The notes: generated by a model not told the origin, from the sequence alone. A stretch of DNA of 64,000 nucleotides from Bradyrhizobium sp. DOA9 (GCF_000617845.2 NZ_DF820425.1:5276741-5340740); one strand, 5' to 3'; counted from the stretch's first letter, positions 1 through 8,742 are shown. Translations and numbers: made by a program.

Positions 1-229
1 CCGGCAGAAGGGTCACGCCGAACTTTACCGCGGCGCAGAATACATCGTCGACTTCCTGCCGAAGGTCAAAATCGAGATCGTGATCGGCGACGATCTGGTC
101 GAGCGCGCCATCGACGCGATCCGCCGCGCCGCGCAGACCGGCCGCATCGGCGACGGCAAGATCTTCGTCTCCAACATCGAAGAGGCGATCCGCATCCGAA
201 CCGGCGAATCCGGGCTGGACGCTATCTGA
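1..229 (+). CDS. glnB: Nitrogen regulatory protein P-II, 3' part only
   Basis: This is the C-terminal ~75 residues of a P-II signal protein; the start lies before the window. P-II proteins sense 2-oxoglutarate, ATP/ADP and (through uridylylation) glutamine, and control glutamine synthetase adenylylation and NtrB/NtrC. The visible part reads RQKGHAELYRGAEYIVDFLP, then a KVKIEIVI strand, and the C-terminal signature TGRIGDGKIFV, which is the P-II nucleotide-binding segment. The T-loop tyrosine YRGAEY, target of uridylylation in GlnB/GlnK, is present. It ends 153 bp before glnA on the same strand, the classical alphaproteobacterial glnB-glnA pair. GlnK is a formal alternative, but the glnA neighbour favours GlnB. 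Confidence 0.93.
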   Translation, partial: RQKGHAELYRGAEYIVDFLPKVKIEIVIGDDLVERAIDAIRRAAQTGRIGDGKIFVSNIEEAIRIRTGESGLDAI

Positions 230-382
230 GCCGGGTGCTATCCCGCATTTTGCGACACTCTGACAAGAAATAAGGCTGCTTCGGCGGCCTGATTTCGTTT
301 GTGCGGTCGCGCGCGAACTCGCCAAAAGCGAGAACAATCTTGCTCACCTGGAAACCGACCCGCAGAGCCAAAAGGGGTATGC

Positions 383-1792
383 ATGAAGACCGCCAAAGAC
401 GTCCTGAAATCGATCAAGGACAACGACGTGAAGTACGTCGACCTGCGCTTCACCGATCCGCGCGGCAAGTGGCAGCACGTCACGTTCGACGTCAGCATGA
501 TCGATGAAGACATCTTCGCCGAAGGGACGATGTTCGACGGCTCCTCGATCGCCGGCTGGAAGGCGATCAACGAGTCCGACATGTGCCTGATGCCTGATCC
601 GGTGACCGCGACGATCGATCCGTTCTTCGCCGAGACCACCATGGTCATCACCTGCGACGTGCTCGAGCCGACCACCGGCGAGCCTTACAACCGCGACCCC
701 CGCGGCATCGCCAAGAAGGCCGAGGCGATGGTGAAGTCGATGGGCGTGGGCGACGCCGTGTTCGTCGGCCCCGAAGCCGAATTCTTCGTGTTCGACGACG
801 TGCGCTTCTCCTCCACGCCCTACAACACCGGCTTCCGCCTCGACTCCTCGGAGCTGCCGACCAACTCCGACACCGAATATGAAGGCGGCAATCTCGGCCA
901 CCGCGTCCGCACCAAGGGCGGCTATTTCCCGGTTCCGCCGCAGGATTCCGTGCAGGACATGCGCTCGGAAATGCTGGGCGCCATGGCCAAGATGGGCGTC
1001 AAGGTCGAGAAGCACCACCACGAGGTCGCTTCCGCCCAGCACGAGCTCGGCATGAAGTTCGACACGCTGACGCTGATGGCCGATCACATCCAGATCTACA
1101 AGTACTGCATCCACCAGGTCGCGCACATCTACGGCAAGACCGCCACCTTCATGCCGAAGCCGGTCTACGGCGACAACGGCTCGGGCATGCACGTGCACCA
1201 GTCGATCTGGAAGGACGGCAAGCCGGTGTTCGCCGGCAACAAGTACGCCGACCTGTCGGAGACCTGCCTCCACTATATCGGCGGCATCATCAAGCACGCC
1301 AAGGCGATCAACGCCTTCACCAACCCGTCGACCAACTCCTACAAGCGTCTGGTCCCGGGGTATGAGGCCCCCGTGCTGCTCGCCTATTCCGCGCGCAACC
1401 GCTCGGCCTCCTGCCGCATCCCCTACACCGCTTCGCCGAAGGCCAAGCGCGTCGAGGTGCGCTTCCCCGATCCGCTCGCCAATCCCTATCTCGGCTTCGC
1501 CGCGATGCTGATGGCCGGCCTCGACGGCATCAAGAACAAGATCGATCCGGGTCCGGCGATGGACAAGGACCTCTACGACCTGCCGAAGGAAGAGCTGAAG
1601 CAGATCCCGACGGTGTGCGGCTCGCTTCGCGAGGCGCTCGAAAACCTCGACAAGGACCGCAGCTTCCTCAAGGCCGGCGGCGTGTTCGACGACGACTTCA
1701 TCGACGCCTATATCGAGCTGAAGATGACCGAGGTCGAGCGCTTCGAGATGACCCCGCACCCGATCGAGTTCGACATGTACTATTCGGGCTGA
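383..1792 (+). CDS. glnA: Type I glutamine synthetase
   Basis: Cytoplasmic dodecameric GSI, condensing glutamate and ammonia to glutamine with ATP. The 469-aa length is exactly that of proteobacterial GSI. Visible signatures are FDGSSIAGWKAI near residue 50, the active-site run GSGMHVHQS, and NRSASCRIPY. The adenylylation-site region near the C-terminus reads KEELKQIPTVCGSLREAL; here the usual NLYDLP context is present as DLYDLP, so the modifiable tyrosine is kept. The start at 383 (MKTAKDVLK) is chosen because a purine-rich AAAGGGG lies at 371-377 and it matches the family N-terminus; a longer in-frame extension to 299 is unlikely to be translated. The gene follows glnB and is probably co-regulated through the Ntr system (inference). 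Confidence 0.97.
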   Translation: MKTAKDVLKSIKDNDVKYVDLRFTDPRGKWQHVTFDVSMIDEDIFAEGTMFDGSSIAGWKAINESDMCLMPDPVTATIDPFFAETTMVITCDVLEPTTGEPYNRDPRGIAKKAEAMVKSMGVGDAVFVGPEAEFFVFDDVRFSSTPYNTGFRLDSSELPTNSDTEYEGGNLGHRVRTKGGYFPVPPQDSVQDMRSEMLGAMAKMGVKVEKHHHEVASAQHELGMKFDTLTLMADHIQIYKYCIHQVAHIYGKTATFMPKPVYGDNGSGMHVHQSIWKDGKPVFAGNKYADLSETCLHYIGGIIKHAKAINAFTNPSTNSYKRLVPGYEAPVLLAYSARNRSASCRIPYTASPKAKRVEVRFPDPLANPYLGFAAMLMAGLDGIKNKIDPGPAMDKDLYDLPKEELKQIPTVCGSLREALENLDKDRSFLKAGGVFDDDFIDAYIELKMTEVERFEMTPHPIEFDMYYSG

Positions 1793-1816
1793 TCGGCACG
1801 AACATCGGCGACAAGC

Positions 1817-1846
1817 AAAAGGCGCTTCCGGAAGGAGGCGCCTTTT
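1817..1846 (+). terminator. Rho-independent terminator after glnA
   Basis: AAAAGGCGC at 1817-1825 pairs perfectly with GCGCCTTTT at 1838-1846, with a 12-nt loop, 24 bp after the glnA stop. The run of T closes the 3' side. The remaining ~240 bp up to 2089 hold no gene, repeat or convincing site that I can see. Confidence 0.85.
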
Positions 1847-2089
1847 CGTTTGGTCATGCCAAATCAAGGCGGCCAAGCGGAAACGGGGCGAGATCAGACG
1901 ACTGCCGGAGGGCGTCTACGGTTCGACGATGGTAGCGAGAACCTGCGCTGCGGAGCCATCCGCTTTCGTTCTGCATCTGACTCCAATCCGTTCTCAAAGA
2001 ACAAATCAGAGCCGCAAAAACCGCATCGGAGCAATTCCTACCGATTGGTTTATCGGCCCGAGATTTGGAATGCGCATCGCGCGGCATTG

Positions 2090-2698
2090 TCACTCGTCGG
2101 GAAAGTTGACGCCAATCTCGGTCACCACGGGCGCCCATTTCACCAGCGTCGCATTGTCCGAGGCGACCTTGACGCCATCACCGGAGAGCGACCTCGGCGC
2201 TCCGGCCTTCTTGCCGAACCGGATCGTGACGATGCAGCCGTCTTGCAGCGGCCGGCTCAGCGCGCCGCCCTTCCAGTCGGTGACGAAGCCGCCGTAGTCC
2301 CATTCGAATCCGCTCACCAGGAACGGCTTGCCGTTGGCCTTCTGCACCTCGGCAAGGCTTGAGCCGAGGGTGATTCCGCCAATGCTCCAGCGGCTGGTCT
2401 TGGCATCGCGCAAGGTGAGGCCGGAGGCGCGCCCGGCCTTGTCGTCGGTGAAGGCAATTGCGATGCGGCGGTCCGTCGCCTTCGGAAACAGTACGAGCGC
2501 CCTGTATTTCTCGCCCTCGGCGCCCGGCAGCGCCTGCACCACGGCGTCAGTGCCATAGCGCTGCTTCAACGTCCTCTCGGTGTCACCGGGCCCAACCGGT
2601 GAAGCGCAGGTAATCGGTCCCTCCTGCGGCGGCGCGCTTTGCGCGAATGCGGAGGACGCGAGCAGGAGAAGGGTTGTCACGGTGACGCTGGGGTTCAT
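2090..2698 (-). CDS. Exported protein of unknown function
   Basis: 202 aa. A Sec signal peptide is clear: a hydrophobic TVTTLLLLASSAFA stretch ending in an AFA-Q cleavage site about residue 19-20, so the mature protein should be periplasmic. The mature part contains CASPVGPGDTERTLKQRYG near residue 30, a small-domain motif seen in proteins that carry PepSY- or SmpA-like repeats, but I cannot assign a family. It is moderately acidic with two Cys (CASPV and DGCIVTIRFG), which could form a disulphide. It sits 36 bp after the peptidase C26 gene on the same strand and may be cotranscribed. Unknown function; the gene call itself rests on signal peptide, length and codon use. Confidence 0.72.
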   Translation of the reverse strand: MNPSVTVTTLLLLASSAFAQSAPPQEGPITCASPVGPGDTERTLKQRYGTDAVVQALPGAEGEKYRALVLFPKATDRRIAIAFTDDKAGRASGLTLRDAKTSRWSIGGITLGSSLAEVQKANGKPFLVSGFEWDYGGFVTDWKGGALSRPLQDGCIVTIRFGKKAGAPRSLSGDGVKVASDNATLVKWAPVVTEIGVNFPDE

Positions 2699-2734
2699 CG
2701 CAAGGCAATCCGGTTTCGAGGAACGAACCGGAGC

Positions 2735-3508
2735 CTAGGCCGCCGCCTTCTGTCGTGTCACCATCGCCTCGCCAAAGGCTTCGAACAGCTTGCGGTTGAT
2801 GGGATTGTGCTGCGGGTCGTACTCCGCGTGCCATTGCACGCCGAGGGCAAAGCTCGGAGCTTCCGCGATGCGGATCGCCTCGATGGTGCCGTCCTCGGCG
2901 ATGCCTTCGATCAGCACGCGCTTGCCGGGATCGAGGATGCCCTGCCCGTGCAGTGAATTGACCCGGATCTTCTCGCAGCCGAGAATTTTGGCGAAGGCGC
3001 CGCCGGCCGTCAGCTCGACGTCGTGACGGTCGGCGAACACCACCGTCGGATCGGGATGGATCTCGCCGTTCTCGAGCCGGGGCATGCGGTGGTTCATGCG
3101 GCCGGGGATCTCGCGGATCTCGGGATGCAGCGAGCCGCCGAAGGCGACGTTCATCTCCTGCAAGCCGCGGCAGATCCCGAACAGCGGAATGCCGCGGGCC
3201 ACGCAGGCGACCGACAGCGCCAGCGCGACCTCGTCGCGGTGGATGTCGTAGGGCTCGTGCTTTTCGCAGGGATCGACGTTGAAGCGGGTCGGGTGAACGT
3301 TGGCCCGGGCCCCGGTCAGGATGATGCCGTCCACGGTATCGAGCAGTGCCGGGATATCGGTGATGTCGGGGGCTCCAGCGAACATCAGCGGCAAGCCGCC
3401 GGAGACTTCGGCCACGGCGCGCAGGTTTCGCTCGCCGACCATCTGGACCTGAAATCGATTTTCGACGCGATAGGAATTCCCGATCACGCCGACGACCGGC
3501 TTTCTCAT
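2735..3508 (-). CDS. Gamma-glutamyl-gamma-aminobutyrate hydrolase-like amidase (peptidase C26)
   Basis: Class I glutamine-amidotransferase fold of the PuuD/peptidase C26 family, which hydrolyses gamma-glutamyl amides such as gamma-Glu-GABA in putrescine breakdown. 257 aa, normal for the family. Catalytic residues are visible: nucleophile Cys113 in LFGICRGLQEMNVAFGG, and His227/Glu229 in GVQWHAEYDP. The oxyanion-side motif GIILTGARANVHP occurs near residue 61. No signal peptide, so cytoplasmic. No other putrescine-pathway gene is next to it, so the physiological substrate is open; the family also includes enzymes acting on other gamma-glutamyl conjugates. Start is the ATG at 3508 (MRKPVVGVIGNSYR), the conserved N-terminus. 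Confidence 0.88.
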   Translation of the reverse strand: MRKPVVGVIGNSYRVENRFQVQMVGERNLRAVAEVSGGLPLMFAGAPDITDIPALLDTVDGIILTGARANVHPTRFNVDPCEKHEPYDIHRDEVALALSVACVARGIPLFGICRGLQEMNVAFGGSLHPEIREIPGRMNHRMPRLENGEIHPDPTVVFADRHDVELTAGGAFAKILGCEKIRVNSLHGQGILDPGKRVLIEGIAEDGTIEAIRIAEAPSFALGVQWHAEYDPQHNPINRKLFEAFGEAMVTRQKAAA

Positions 3509-3598
3509 CTGTCGTTCCGCGGCTCCCGATAAGAAGATTCCCCGAACATGCCCCTCCGATGGAACAAATTCAACAGAAGGGATCGCGGGACGGCAATG

Positions 3599-4303
3599 CT
3601 ATTTTCGCGCAAATGCCTCCCGGGCGTCCAACCCGCCCGCCACGGGCAGGCCGGCGGCCTTCAGCGCGGTTGACGCTGTCTCGCCCGGTGCGGCCAGCCA
3701 GGGGAGCTTGGCCTCGATTCCGCGCGTCACGGGCTCCCCGAGCGCGCCACCGAAGTCGATCGGCCAGAGCCCGTTGGGCACCACCTCGGCGGAGACGCCG
3801 CGGATCGCATAGCCCTCGCCCAGGATTGCCTCCGCACGATCGCTCGCGACAAGGCGCGCGGTGCTGGGATCCCTGAGATCGCCGAAGCTCACGAGCACGG
3901 GGATGAGCTCCCCTTGCACCGGGACAGTGCCGGTCTGCCGGCTCATGTCCTTGAACGACACCCGGCTGCCGCGCGCGGCGCCATAGGCGCGGAGCGCCAC
4001 ATAGTTGATGTCGTCGAGGTCGAGCTTGGCGCCCTGCTGGTGCGCCAGCAAGACCACGATGTTCTTGCCTTGGCCGAGATCGACGAACACGGCCTCCCCG
4101 CGCATCGTGGTGCGGCCGCTGCGGTTATAGTTGCGATCGGGCACGACAGCGAGAATGCTCGACCCGGTCTTGATCCCGGCCGGCGTCGTCACCTCGACCG
4201 TCAGGCGGAATTTATGGTCGGGCCGGTTGATCCGGATCTGGTCGCCACCGACGATCAAAGCCAAGAGCCCGAGCAGACCGGCCCACTTGCTGATAGAGCC
4301 CAA
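3599..4303 (-). CDS. Conserved hypothetical membrane-anchored protein
   Basis: 234 aa, not recognised. The first ~20 residues (WAGLLGLLALIVGG) form a hydrophobic segment that could be an uncleaved signal anchor, followed by a soluble region starting RINRPDHKFRLTVEV that looks beta-rich. Later segments KNIVVLLAHQQGAKLDLDD and ELIPVLVSFGDLRDP resemble an immunoglobulin-like or lipocalin-like sandwich rather than an enzyme; no catalytic motif is visible. It lies between the C26 amidase and a divergent permease gene, with 135 bp to the permease start. I infer a periplasmic or membrane-attached protein, function unknown. Confidence 0.7.
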   Translation of the reverse strand: MGSISKWAGLLGLLALIVGGDQIRINRPDHKFRLTVEVTTPAGIKTGSSILAVVPDRNYNRSGRTTMRGEAVFVDLGQGKNIVVLLAHQQGAKLDLDDINYVALRAYGAARGSRVSFKDMSRQTGTVPVQGELIPVLVSFGDLRDPSTARLVASDRAEAILGEGYAIRGVSAEVVPNGLWPIDFGGALGEPVTRGIEAKLPWLAAPGETASTALKAAGLPVAGGLDAREAFARK

Positions 4304-4438
4304 GCGCCCCTCACTTCCGTTTCGTCTCAGCTCTGCACAGTTCGCGCGCGAGCGTCAAACGGGCGCGTTGCCGCTCTTGATCGGAAGTGCGTTTGTCGAA
4401 AGAGTGCCCGATCGCAGCCACCAAAGACAGGATACGAT

Positions 4439-5590
4439 GTGACCTTTCCCGCAGATGAACGACCCCGCTGCCGTGCCGACCTCGCGCGGGATCAGGCCTG
4501 GGCGATCGCGGTCGGCGGCATCGGCGTCGTGCTGTTCACCGCGCTGCTCGCCTTTACCTGGTATTTTGCGGCCACCCTGATGCTGATCTTCAGCGGCATG
4601 CTGCTCGGCCTCGGTCTCAACGCGCTGGTCAATGCGCTCGGCCGCCGGGTCCACCTGCCTCACACGATGCGGCTTGCAATCGTCTGCGTCGCGCTCGCTT
4701 TGCTACTCGCGGGCGTCGCCTATCTCGGGGGCGCCACCATTGCCGAACAGGCCTCGCTGCTGAGCAAGACCATCAAGTCGCAGATCACCAATGCCAGGTC
4801 CCTGCTCGAGAGCTACGGCATCGACACCAGCTTCTTCGATCTCGGCAACGCTGCGTCCGAGTCCGCGACCAACGCGTCCTCGGAGGCGACGCCCGCACCG
4901 GCAACGCCCTCGCGCGCTCCCCTGCCGAGCGCCGGCGCGCTCGCCTCCAGCGGCGGCGCGATCGTGAGCCAGACCCTCAAGCTGCTGCTCGGCACCATTC
5001 ACGGCGTGGGCAACATCTTCATCGTGCTGTTCCTGGGCCTTGCCTTCGCCGCCCAGCCCAGTGTCTATCATGACGGCCTGCTGTTCCTGGCGCCGGCGCG
5101 GCACCGGACCCGTGTCGCCCTGGTCATCGACCGTATCGCTGAAACCCTGGAGCGATGGTTGATCGCCCAGATCATCGTCATGATCGCGGTTGGTGCCGTG
5201 ACCTGGATCGGACTCGCCGTCATCGGCATCCCCGGCGCGTTCATCCTGGGGATTCAGGCGGGCCTGCTCGCCTTCATCCCCACGGTGGGAGCGATCATCG
5301 CCGGCGTCATCGTGGTGCTGGCGAGCCTCGCCTCGGGCTGGATCCCCGCCTTGTCGGCGTTTCTGCTGTTCATGGGCGTGCACGCGATGGAAAGCTACCT
5401 GCTGACGCCGATCCTGCAGCGGCAGGCGCTCGACATCCCGCCGGCCACGCTGTTCGCGTTCCAGATCCTGCTCGGCGTCGTGTTCGGCATCTGGGGCCTC
5501 GCGCTGGCGCTGCCGCTGGTCGCCATCGCCAAGGTCATGATCGACCATGTCAAGACGTACGAGGCGCCGCCTCTGGCGGAGGCGGCGTGA
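4439..5590 (+). CDS. AI-2E family transporter (PerM/TqsA-type permease)
   Basis: 383-aa polytopic inner-membrane protein of the AI-2 exporter superfamily, which contains autoinducer-2 exporters and Na+/H+ antiporters. Features: two N-terminal helices (WAIAVGGIGVVLFTALLAF and the next), a long soluble loop containing QASLLSKTIKSQI and an Ala/Pro-rich insert (residues ~150-170), then several helices ending in the family-typical GVVFGIWGLALALPLVAI. The open frame extends back to 3914, but that part overlaps the opposite gene and is not protein-like; the GTG at 4439 is chosen because it gives a family-length protein and has an AGACAGG-type ribosome site 6-10 bp upstream. It converges with the next gene, leaving 7 bp. 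Transported substrate unknown. Confidence 0.87.
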   Translation: MTFPADERPRCRADLARDQAWAIAVGGIGVVLFTALLAFTWYFAATLMLIFSGMLLGLGLNALVNALGRRVHLPHTMRLAIVCVALALLLAGVAYLGGATIAEQASLLSKTIKSQITNARSLLESYGIDTSFFDLGNAASESATNASSEATPAPATPSRAPLPSAGALASSGGAIVSQTLKLLLGTIHGVGNIFIVLFLGLAFAAQPSVYHDGLLFLAPARHRTRVALVIDRIAETLERWLIAQIIVMIAVGAVTWIGLAVIGIPGAFILGIQAGLLAFIPTVGAIIAGVIVVLASLASGWIPALSAFLLFMGVHAMESYLLTPILQRQALDIPPATLFAFQILLGVVFGIWGLALALPLVAIAKVMIDHVKTYEAPPLAEAA

Positions 5591-5597
5591 ACCTCGC

Positions 5598-5894
5598 TCA
5601 GGTCGTGAGCACGGTCTCGGTGTGCTCGACCTCGGGGGGCGCGGCAAAATACTGGCCGACCAGGCCGCGCCATTCGGTGAAATTCTCCGAGCCGCGGAAG
5701 TCCACGGTGTGGTTCTCCAGCGTCGCCCATTTCACCATCAGCCGGTAACGCTGCGGCTTCTCGATCGACTTGTGCAGCTCGAAGCCGTGAAAGCCCTTGG
5801 AACGGCCGAAAGCGGCCTTGGCCTTGGCAACGGCCGCCTCGAAATCCTTCTCGCTGCCCGGCTTGACGTCGATTTGCGCGATCTCGGTGATCAT
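5598..5894 (-). CDS. Antibiotic biosynthesis monooxygenase (ABM) domain protein
   Basis: 98-aa single-domain ferredoxin-like protein of the ABM family. The opening MITEIAQIDVKPGSEKDFE and the central GFHGFELHKSIEKPQRYRLM are the typical pair of strands around the dimer cleft, and WATLENHTVDFRGSENFTEW is the usual following helix. Members include quinol and anthrone monooxygenases and heme-degrading IsdG-type enzymes. I do not see the IsdG Asn/Trp/His heme triad clearly, so heme degradation cannot be asserted. Cytoplasmic, probably a homodimer. It stands alone between two convergent or unrelated genes. Confidence 0.83.
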   Translation of the reverse strand: MITEIAQIDVKPGSEKDFEAAVAKAKAAFGRSKGFHGFELHKSIEKPQRYRLMVKWATLENHTVDFRGSENFTEWRGLVGQYFAAPPEVEHTETVLTT

Positions 5895-5943
5895 TGGCTT
5901 TCCACCCTGTTTGTTCGATGCCCGTGTCTAGCGTAGACCGCGC

Positions 5944-5970
5944 CAAAGAAAAAGGCGCCGGAACGGCGCC
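5944..5970 (-). terminator. Terminator hairpin on the minus strand
   Basis: GGCGCCG at 5954-5960 and CGGCGCC at 5964-5970 form a 7-bp stem with a 3-nt loop. On the minus strand it is followed by TTTTTCTTT (5945-5953). It lies 25 bp after the stop of the small membrane protein and ends that transcript. Confidence 0.78.
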
Positions 5971-5994
5971 CTGCCCGGCCGAATTGCGGGTGCG

Positions 5995-6231
5995 TCAGGC
6001 AAACAGCAGAACGGTGCCGGTCACGATCGCCGCACAACCCGCGAACAACACGAACGGCCAGTAGCTGCGGTGCTGCGCGTGGCGTCCTTGCGCGCGGCGC
6101 TCGGTGATCAGCGCGCTCTCGTATTCGTCCGCGGTGGAGAACAGACAGGCGAAACCGCCGCGGGCCGAGGCAGCTTCGGCTTCGAGCGACATCAGGGCGG
6201 CTTGCGGATTCTGTCGGCGGATCGATTCCAT
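5995..6231 (-). CDS. Small C-tail-anchored membrane protein, hypothetical
   Basis: 78 aa starting MESIRRQNPQAALMSLEAEA; a GTG two codons further upstream is an alternative start. The N-terminal ~50 residues are soluble and charged, and the C-terminus (YWPFVLFAGCAAIVTGTVLLFA) is one clean transmembrane helix, so the topology is a cytoplasmic head with a C-terminal anchor. No family recognised. It is followed by a strong terminator, which supports its being a real gene, and its own upstream side faces the 3' end of the GGDEF gene, 60 bp away, so it may be the last gene of that transcript. Confidence 0.62.
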   Translation of the reverse strand: MESIRRQNPQAALMSLEAEAASARGGFACLFSTADEYESALITERRAQGRHAQHRSYWPFVLFAGCAAIVTGTVLLFA

Positions 6232-6291
6232 GACCACGATGGTAGGGATCGAATGGTAAACAGAGATTTACCGCAAGGCCGCCCTGCATTC

Positions 6292-7509
6292 TCACGCGGT
6301 GGCCGGGCGCGCCTGCGATGCGGTCCGCGCCGCGCTCTGGCGGCGCCAGTTCTCCAGCGACAGCGGCAGCTCCTCCGCCGCCTCGACGCGGTTGCGGCCG
6401 CCGCGCTTGGCCTGGTAGAGCGCGGTGTCGGCCGAGGCCAGCAGCACCTCGAGCTCGGTGCCGGCCGGACCGCCGGAGACGCCGATGCTGACGGTGGTGT
6501 CGACCGGGCCTTCGTCGACGACGACGCCGGAGGTCTCGAACGCCTCGCGCACACGCTCGGCGACCAGCACGCCCTCCTCCAGCGAGCACGGCAACAGGGC
6601 GGCGAACTCCTCGCCGCCGATGCGGCCCGACAGGTCGGAGATGCGCAGATTGCTGACCACGACGGTCGAGAACAGCTTCAGCATCTCGTCGCCGGCGGGA
6701 TGGCCGAAGCGGTCGTTGATCGACTTGAAGTGGTCGATGTCGAAGATCATCACCGTCACCGGACGCCCGGCCTTGGCCTCGCGCTCGATCACGCGCGCAC
6801 AGGCCTCCGAGAAGCCGCGACGGTTGAGCATGCCGGTGAGCGGATCAGTGGAAGCTGCGGTCCGGTGCGCGGTCACGGTGCGCTCGGACACCAGCATGAA
6901 GATCACGAACACGGTGCCGACGGCATAAAGGATGAGCTCGACCGCGAACACGGTGACCCAGATGCTCGAGGAGAAGCCGGCATCATGCGGGCGCAGGAAG
7001 CTGCCGATCAGGATCGGCAGCATCAACACGCAGCCGTGCATCACCGGCATCACCAAGGCGGGCCAGCGCCGTTGCACGCTCTTGCGCCGTTCGGTCCAGA
7101 GCTCGCTCGCAGTCAGCGCCGCGTACACCGAGACGATGCCGGCACCGACGAGCATGCGCAGCATCGATGCCGTGGGATCGAGCAGCGTCGCGGCCGCGAC
7201 CCAGGCAAGTGCGCCGAGCACGAGCCCGGGCCAGTTCGGCTTGCGGCCGTGGAAGACGCGCGCCGCGTTCCAAACCATGCCGCAGGCAACGAAACCGACG
7301 GCGTTCAGCGCAAGGTAAATGTGCGGCCCCAGCCTGTCGCCCGCCGCGGTCCAGAGCGCGACCGAGGCGGCACCGAGCAGATAGGCGGTGCCCCACCATT
7401 TCAGCGCCGGGCTGTTCTCCTGCTTTCCGAAAAACACCATCATGGCGCCGAGCAATGCGGCAACCATGGTGGCGACCAAATAGAGCGTGATGCTATCGAG
7501 CGACATCAT
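6292..7509 (-). CDS. Membrane-bound diguanylate cyclase (GGDEF)
   Basis: 405 aa. The N-terminal ~210 residues hold about six to seven hydrophobic helices and form a membrane sensor. After residue 218 the GGDEF domain begins with TDPLTGMLNRRGF; the active site is RIGGEEF with GGEEF at residues 298-302, and the metal-binding FDIDHFKSIND is at 256-266. An RxxD inhibitory site (RISD, 289-292) sits five residues before GGEEF, so the enzyme should be active in making c-di-GMP from two GTP and subject to product inhibition. Start at 7509 has an AGAGGGGG site 6-7 bp upstream; the longer frame to 7572 does not. No EAL domain, so synthesis only. Confidence 0.93.
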   Translation of the reverse strand: MMSLDSITLYLVATMVAALLGAMMVFFGKQENSPALKWWGTAYLLGAASVALWTAAGDRLGPHIYLALNAVGFVACGMVWNAARVFHGRKPNWPGLVLGALAWVAAATLLDPTASMLRMLVGAGIVSVYAALTASELWTERRKSVQRRWPALVMPVMHGCVLMLPILIGSFLRPHDAGFSSSIWVTVFAVELILYAVGTVFVIFMLVSERTVTAHRTAASTDPLTGMLNRRGFSEACARVIEREAKAGRPVTVMIFDIDHFKSINDRFGHPAGDEMLKLFSTVVVSNLRISDLSGRIGGEEFAALLPCSLEEGVLVAERVREAFETSGVVVDEGPVDTTVSIGVSGGPAGTELEVLLASADTALYQAKRGGRNRVEAAEELPLSLENWRRQSAARTASQARPATA

Positions 7510-7665
7510 GTCGGCCCCCTCTGAAACATAGCAGTTACGCGATCGGCCCAGCCGATTTGCGCGCCCTTCCAAATGCGACGCTAGGTCTTGCGGGTTCCAT
7601 TCAGGTTTTCGCGGATCCCTAAGTTTTCGCGAAACACGCCATCAATTTGCATACAAACGAACAAC

Positions 7666-7694
7666 AAAAAGGGCGCTGAAATCAGCGCCCTTTT
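7666..7694 (-). terminator. Bidirectional terminator between rpsI and the GGDEF gene
   Basis: GGGCGCTGA (7671-7679) pairs perfectly with TCAGCGCCC (7682-7690), with AAAAA before and TTTT after, so it can act on either strand. It lies 44 bp after the rpsI stop on the minus strand and ends the rplM-rpsI operon. Confidence 0.88.
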
Positions 7695-7738
7695 GCATCT
7701 CATTGAAGCCGCTTTCGCGGCGAATGCGCACGAAACGA

Positions 7739-8218
7739 TTAACGCTTCGAGAACTGGAAGGAGCGGCGGGCCTTGGCCTTGCCGTACTTCTTGCGCTCGA
7801 CCACGCGCGAGTCGCGGGTGAGGAAGCCGCCCTTCTTGAGCACGGAGCGCAGCTCCGGCTCGAAATAGGTGAGCGCCTTGGAGATGCCGTGACGGACCGC
7901 GCCGGCCTGGCCGGACAGACCGCCGCCGGCGACGGTGCAGATCACGTCGTACTGGCCTGAACGCTGGGCCACGGAGAACGGCTGCTCGATCATCATGCGC
8001 AGCACGGGACGGGCGAAATAGACCTCGACCTCGCGCGAGTTGACGGTGACCTTGCCGGCACCCGGCTTGATCCAGACGCGGGCGACCGCGTCCTTGCGCT
8101 TGCCGGTGGCGTAGGCGCGGTTGAACTTGTCGACCTTCTTCTCGTGCTTGGGCGCCTCGGGCGCGGCCGCGGTCTTGAGCTGCGAGAGCTGGTCGAGCGA
8201 CTGAATGGATTCGGCCAT
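7739..8218 (-). CDS. rpsI: 30S ribosomal protein S9
   Basis: 159 aa. The conserved core YATGKRKDAVARVWIKPG begins near residue 36 and the C-terminal tail KARRSFQFSKR is the S9 tail that reaches the P-site tRNA. The N-terminus carries a ~30-residue Ala/Lys-rich extension (KTAAAPEAPKHEKKVDK) common in Rhizobiales. It starts one base after the rplM stop and is cotranscribed with it. Confidence 0.98.
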   Translation of the reverse strand: MAESIQSLDQLSQLKTAAAPEAPKHEKKVDKFNRAYATGKRKDAVARVWIKPGAGKVTVNSREVEVYFARPVLRMMIEQPFSVAQRSGQYDVICTVAGGGLSGQAGAVRHGISKALTYFEPELRSVLKKGGFLTRDSRVVERKKYGKAKARRSFQFSKR

Positions 8219-8219
8219 G

Positions 8220-8684
8220 TTATGCGGCCCTCGTGTTCTTGCGGTTCAACTTGGCGATGTCGATCTTCTCGGGCTGCTGCGCCTCGTGCGGATGATCAGC
8301 CCCGCCATAGACGCGGAGGTTGCCCATCTGGACGCGACCGAGCGGACCACGCGGGATCATGCGCTCGACGGCCTTCTCGAGCACGCGCTCGGGATGCTTG
8401 CCCTCGAGGATCTGGCGCGCGGTGCGCTCCTTGACGTGGCCGACATAGCCGGTGTGCTTGTAGTAGGTCTTCTGCTCGCGCTTGCGACCGGTGAGGACCG
8501 CATGCTGCGCATTGATGATGATGACGTTGTCGCCGCAATCGACGTGCGGGGTGTAGGTCGGGAGGTGCTTGCCGCGCAGGCGCATGGCGACAATGGTGGC
8601 GAGACGGCCGACGACCAGACCCTTGGCGTCGATCAGCACCCACTTCTTCGTCACCTCAGCCGGCTTTGCCGAAAAGGTTTTCAT
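8220..8684 (-). CDS. rplM: 50S ribosomal protein L13
   Basis: 154 aa, start MKTFSAKPAEV at 8684; a 13-residue upstream extension is an artefact. The L13 signatures WVLIDAKGLVVGRLAT, GDNVIIINA and KHPERVLEKAVERMIPRG are all present. First gene of the rplM-rpsI operon, with a plausible promoter upstream at 8743-8770. L13 binds 23S rRNA early in 50S assembly. Confidence 0.98.
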   Translation of the reverse strand: MKTFSAKPAEVTKKWVLIDAKGLVVGRLATIVAMRLRGKHLPTYTPHVDCGDNVIIINAQHAVLTGRKREQKTYYKHTGYVGHVKERTARQILEGKHPERVLEKAVERMIPRGPLGRVQMGNLRVYGGADHPHEAQQPEKIDIAKLNRKNTRAA

Positions 8685-8742
8685 GTCGGAGTTTCCGTGG
8701 ACGGGAGATATCGGCGCGAACACCGCACCGGACTGCGCGCGG

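Noticed and set aside
340..380. Sigma-54 promoter before glnA
   Set aside because: GG-N10-GC can be read at about 352-365 but the flanking bases do not match TGGCAC-N5-TTGCA well enough to call it.
344..1876. Long open frames on the strand opposite to glnA and to many other genes
   Set aside because: GC-rich codon bias keeps antisense frames open; composition is Arg/Ala/His-rich and not protein-like, and the sense gene is certain.
3914..4438. 175-residue extension of the AI-2E permease
   Set aside because: It overlaps the opposite-strand gene, is His/Asp/Arg-rich, and would exceed the family length by half.
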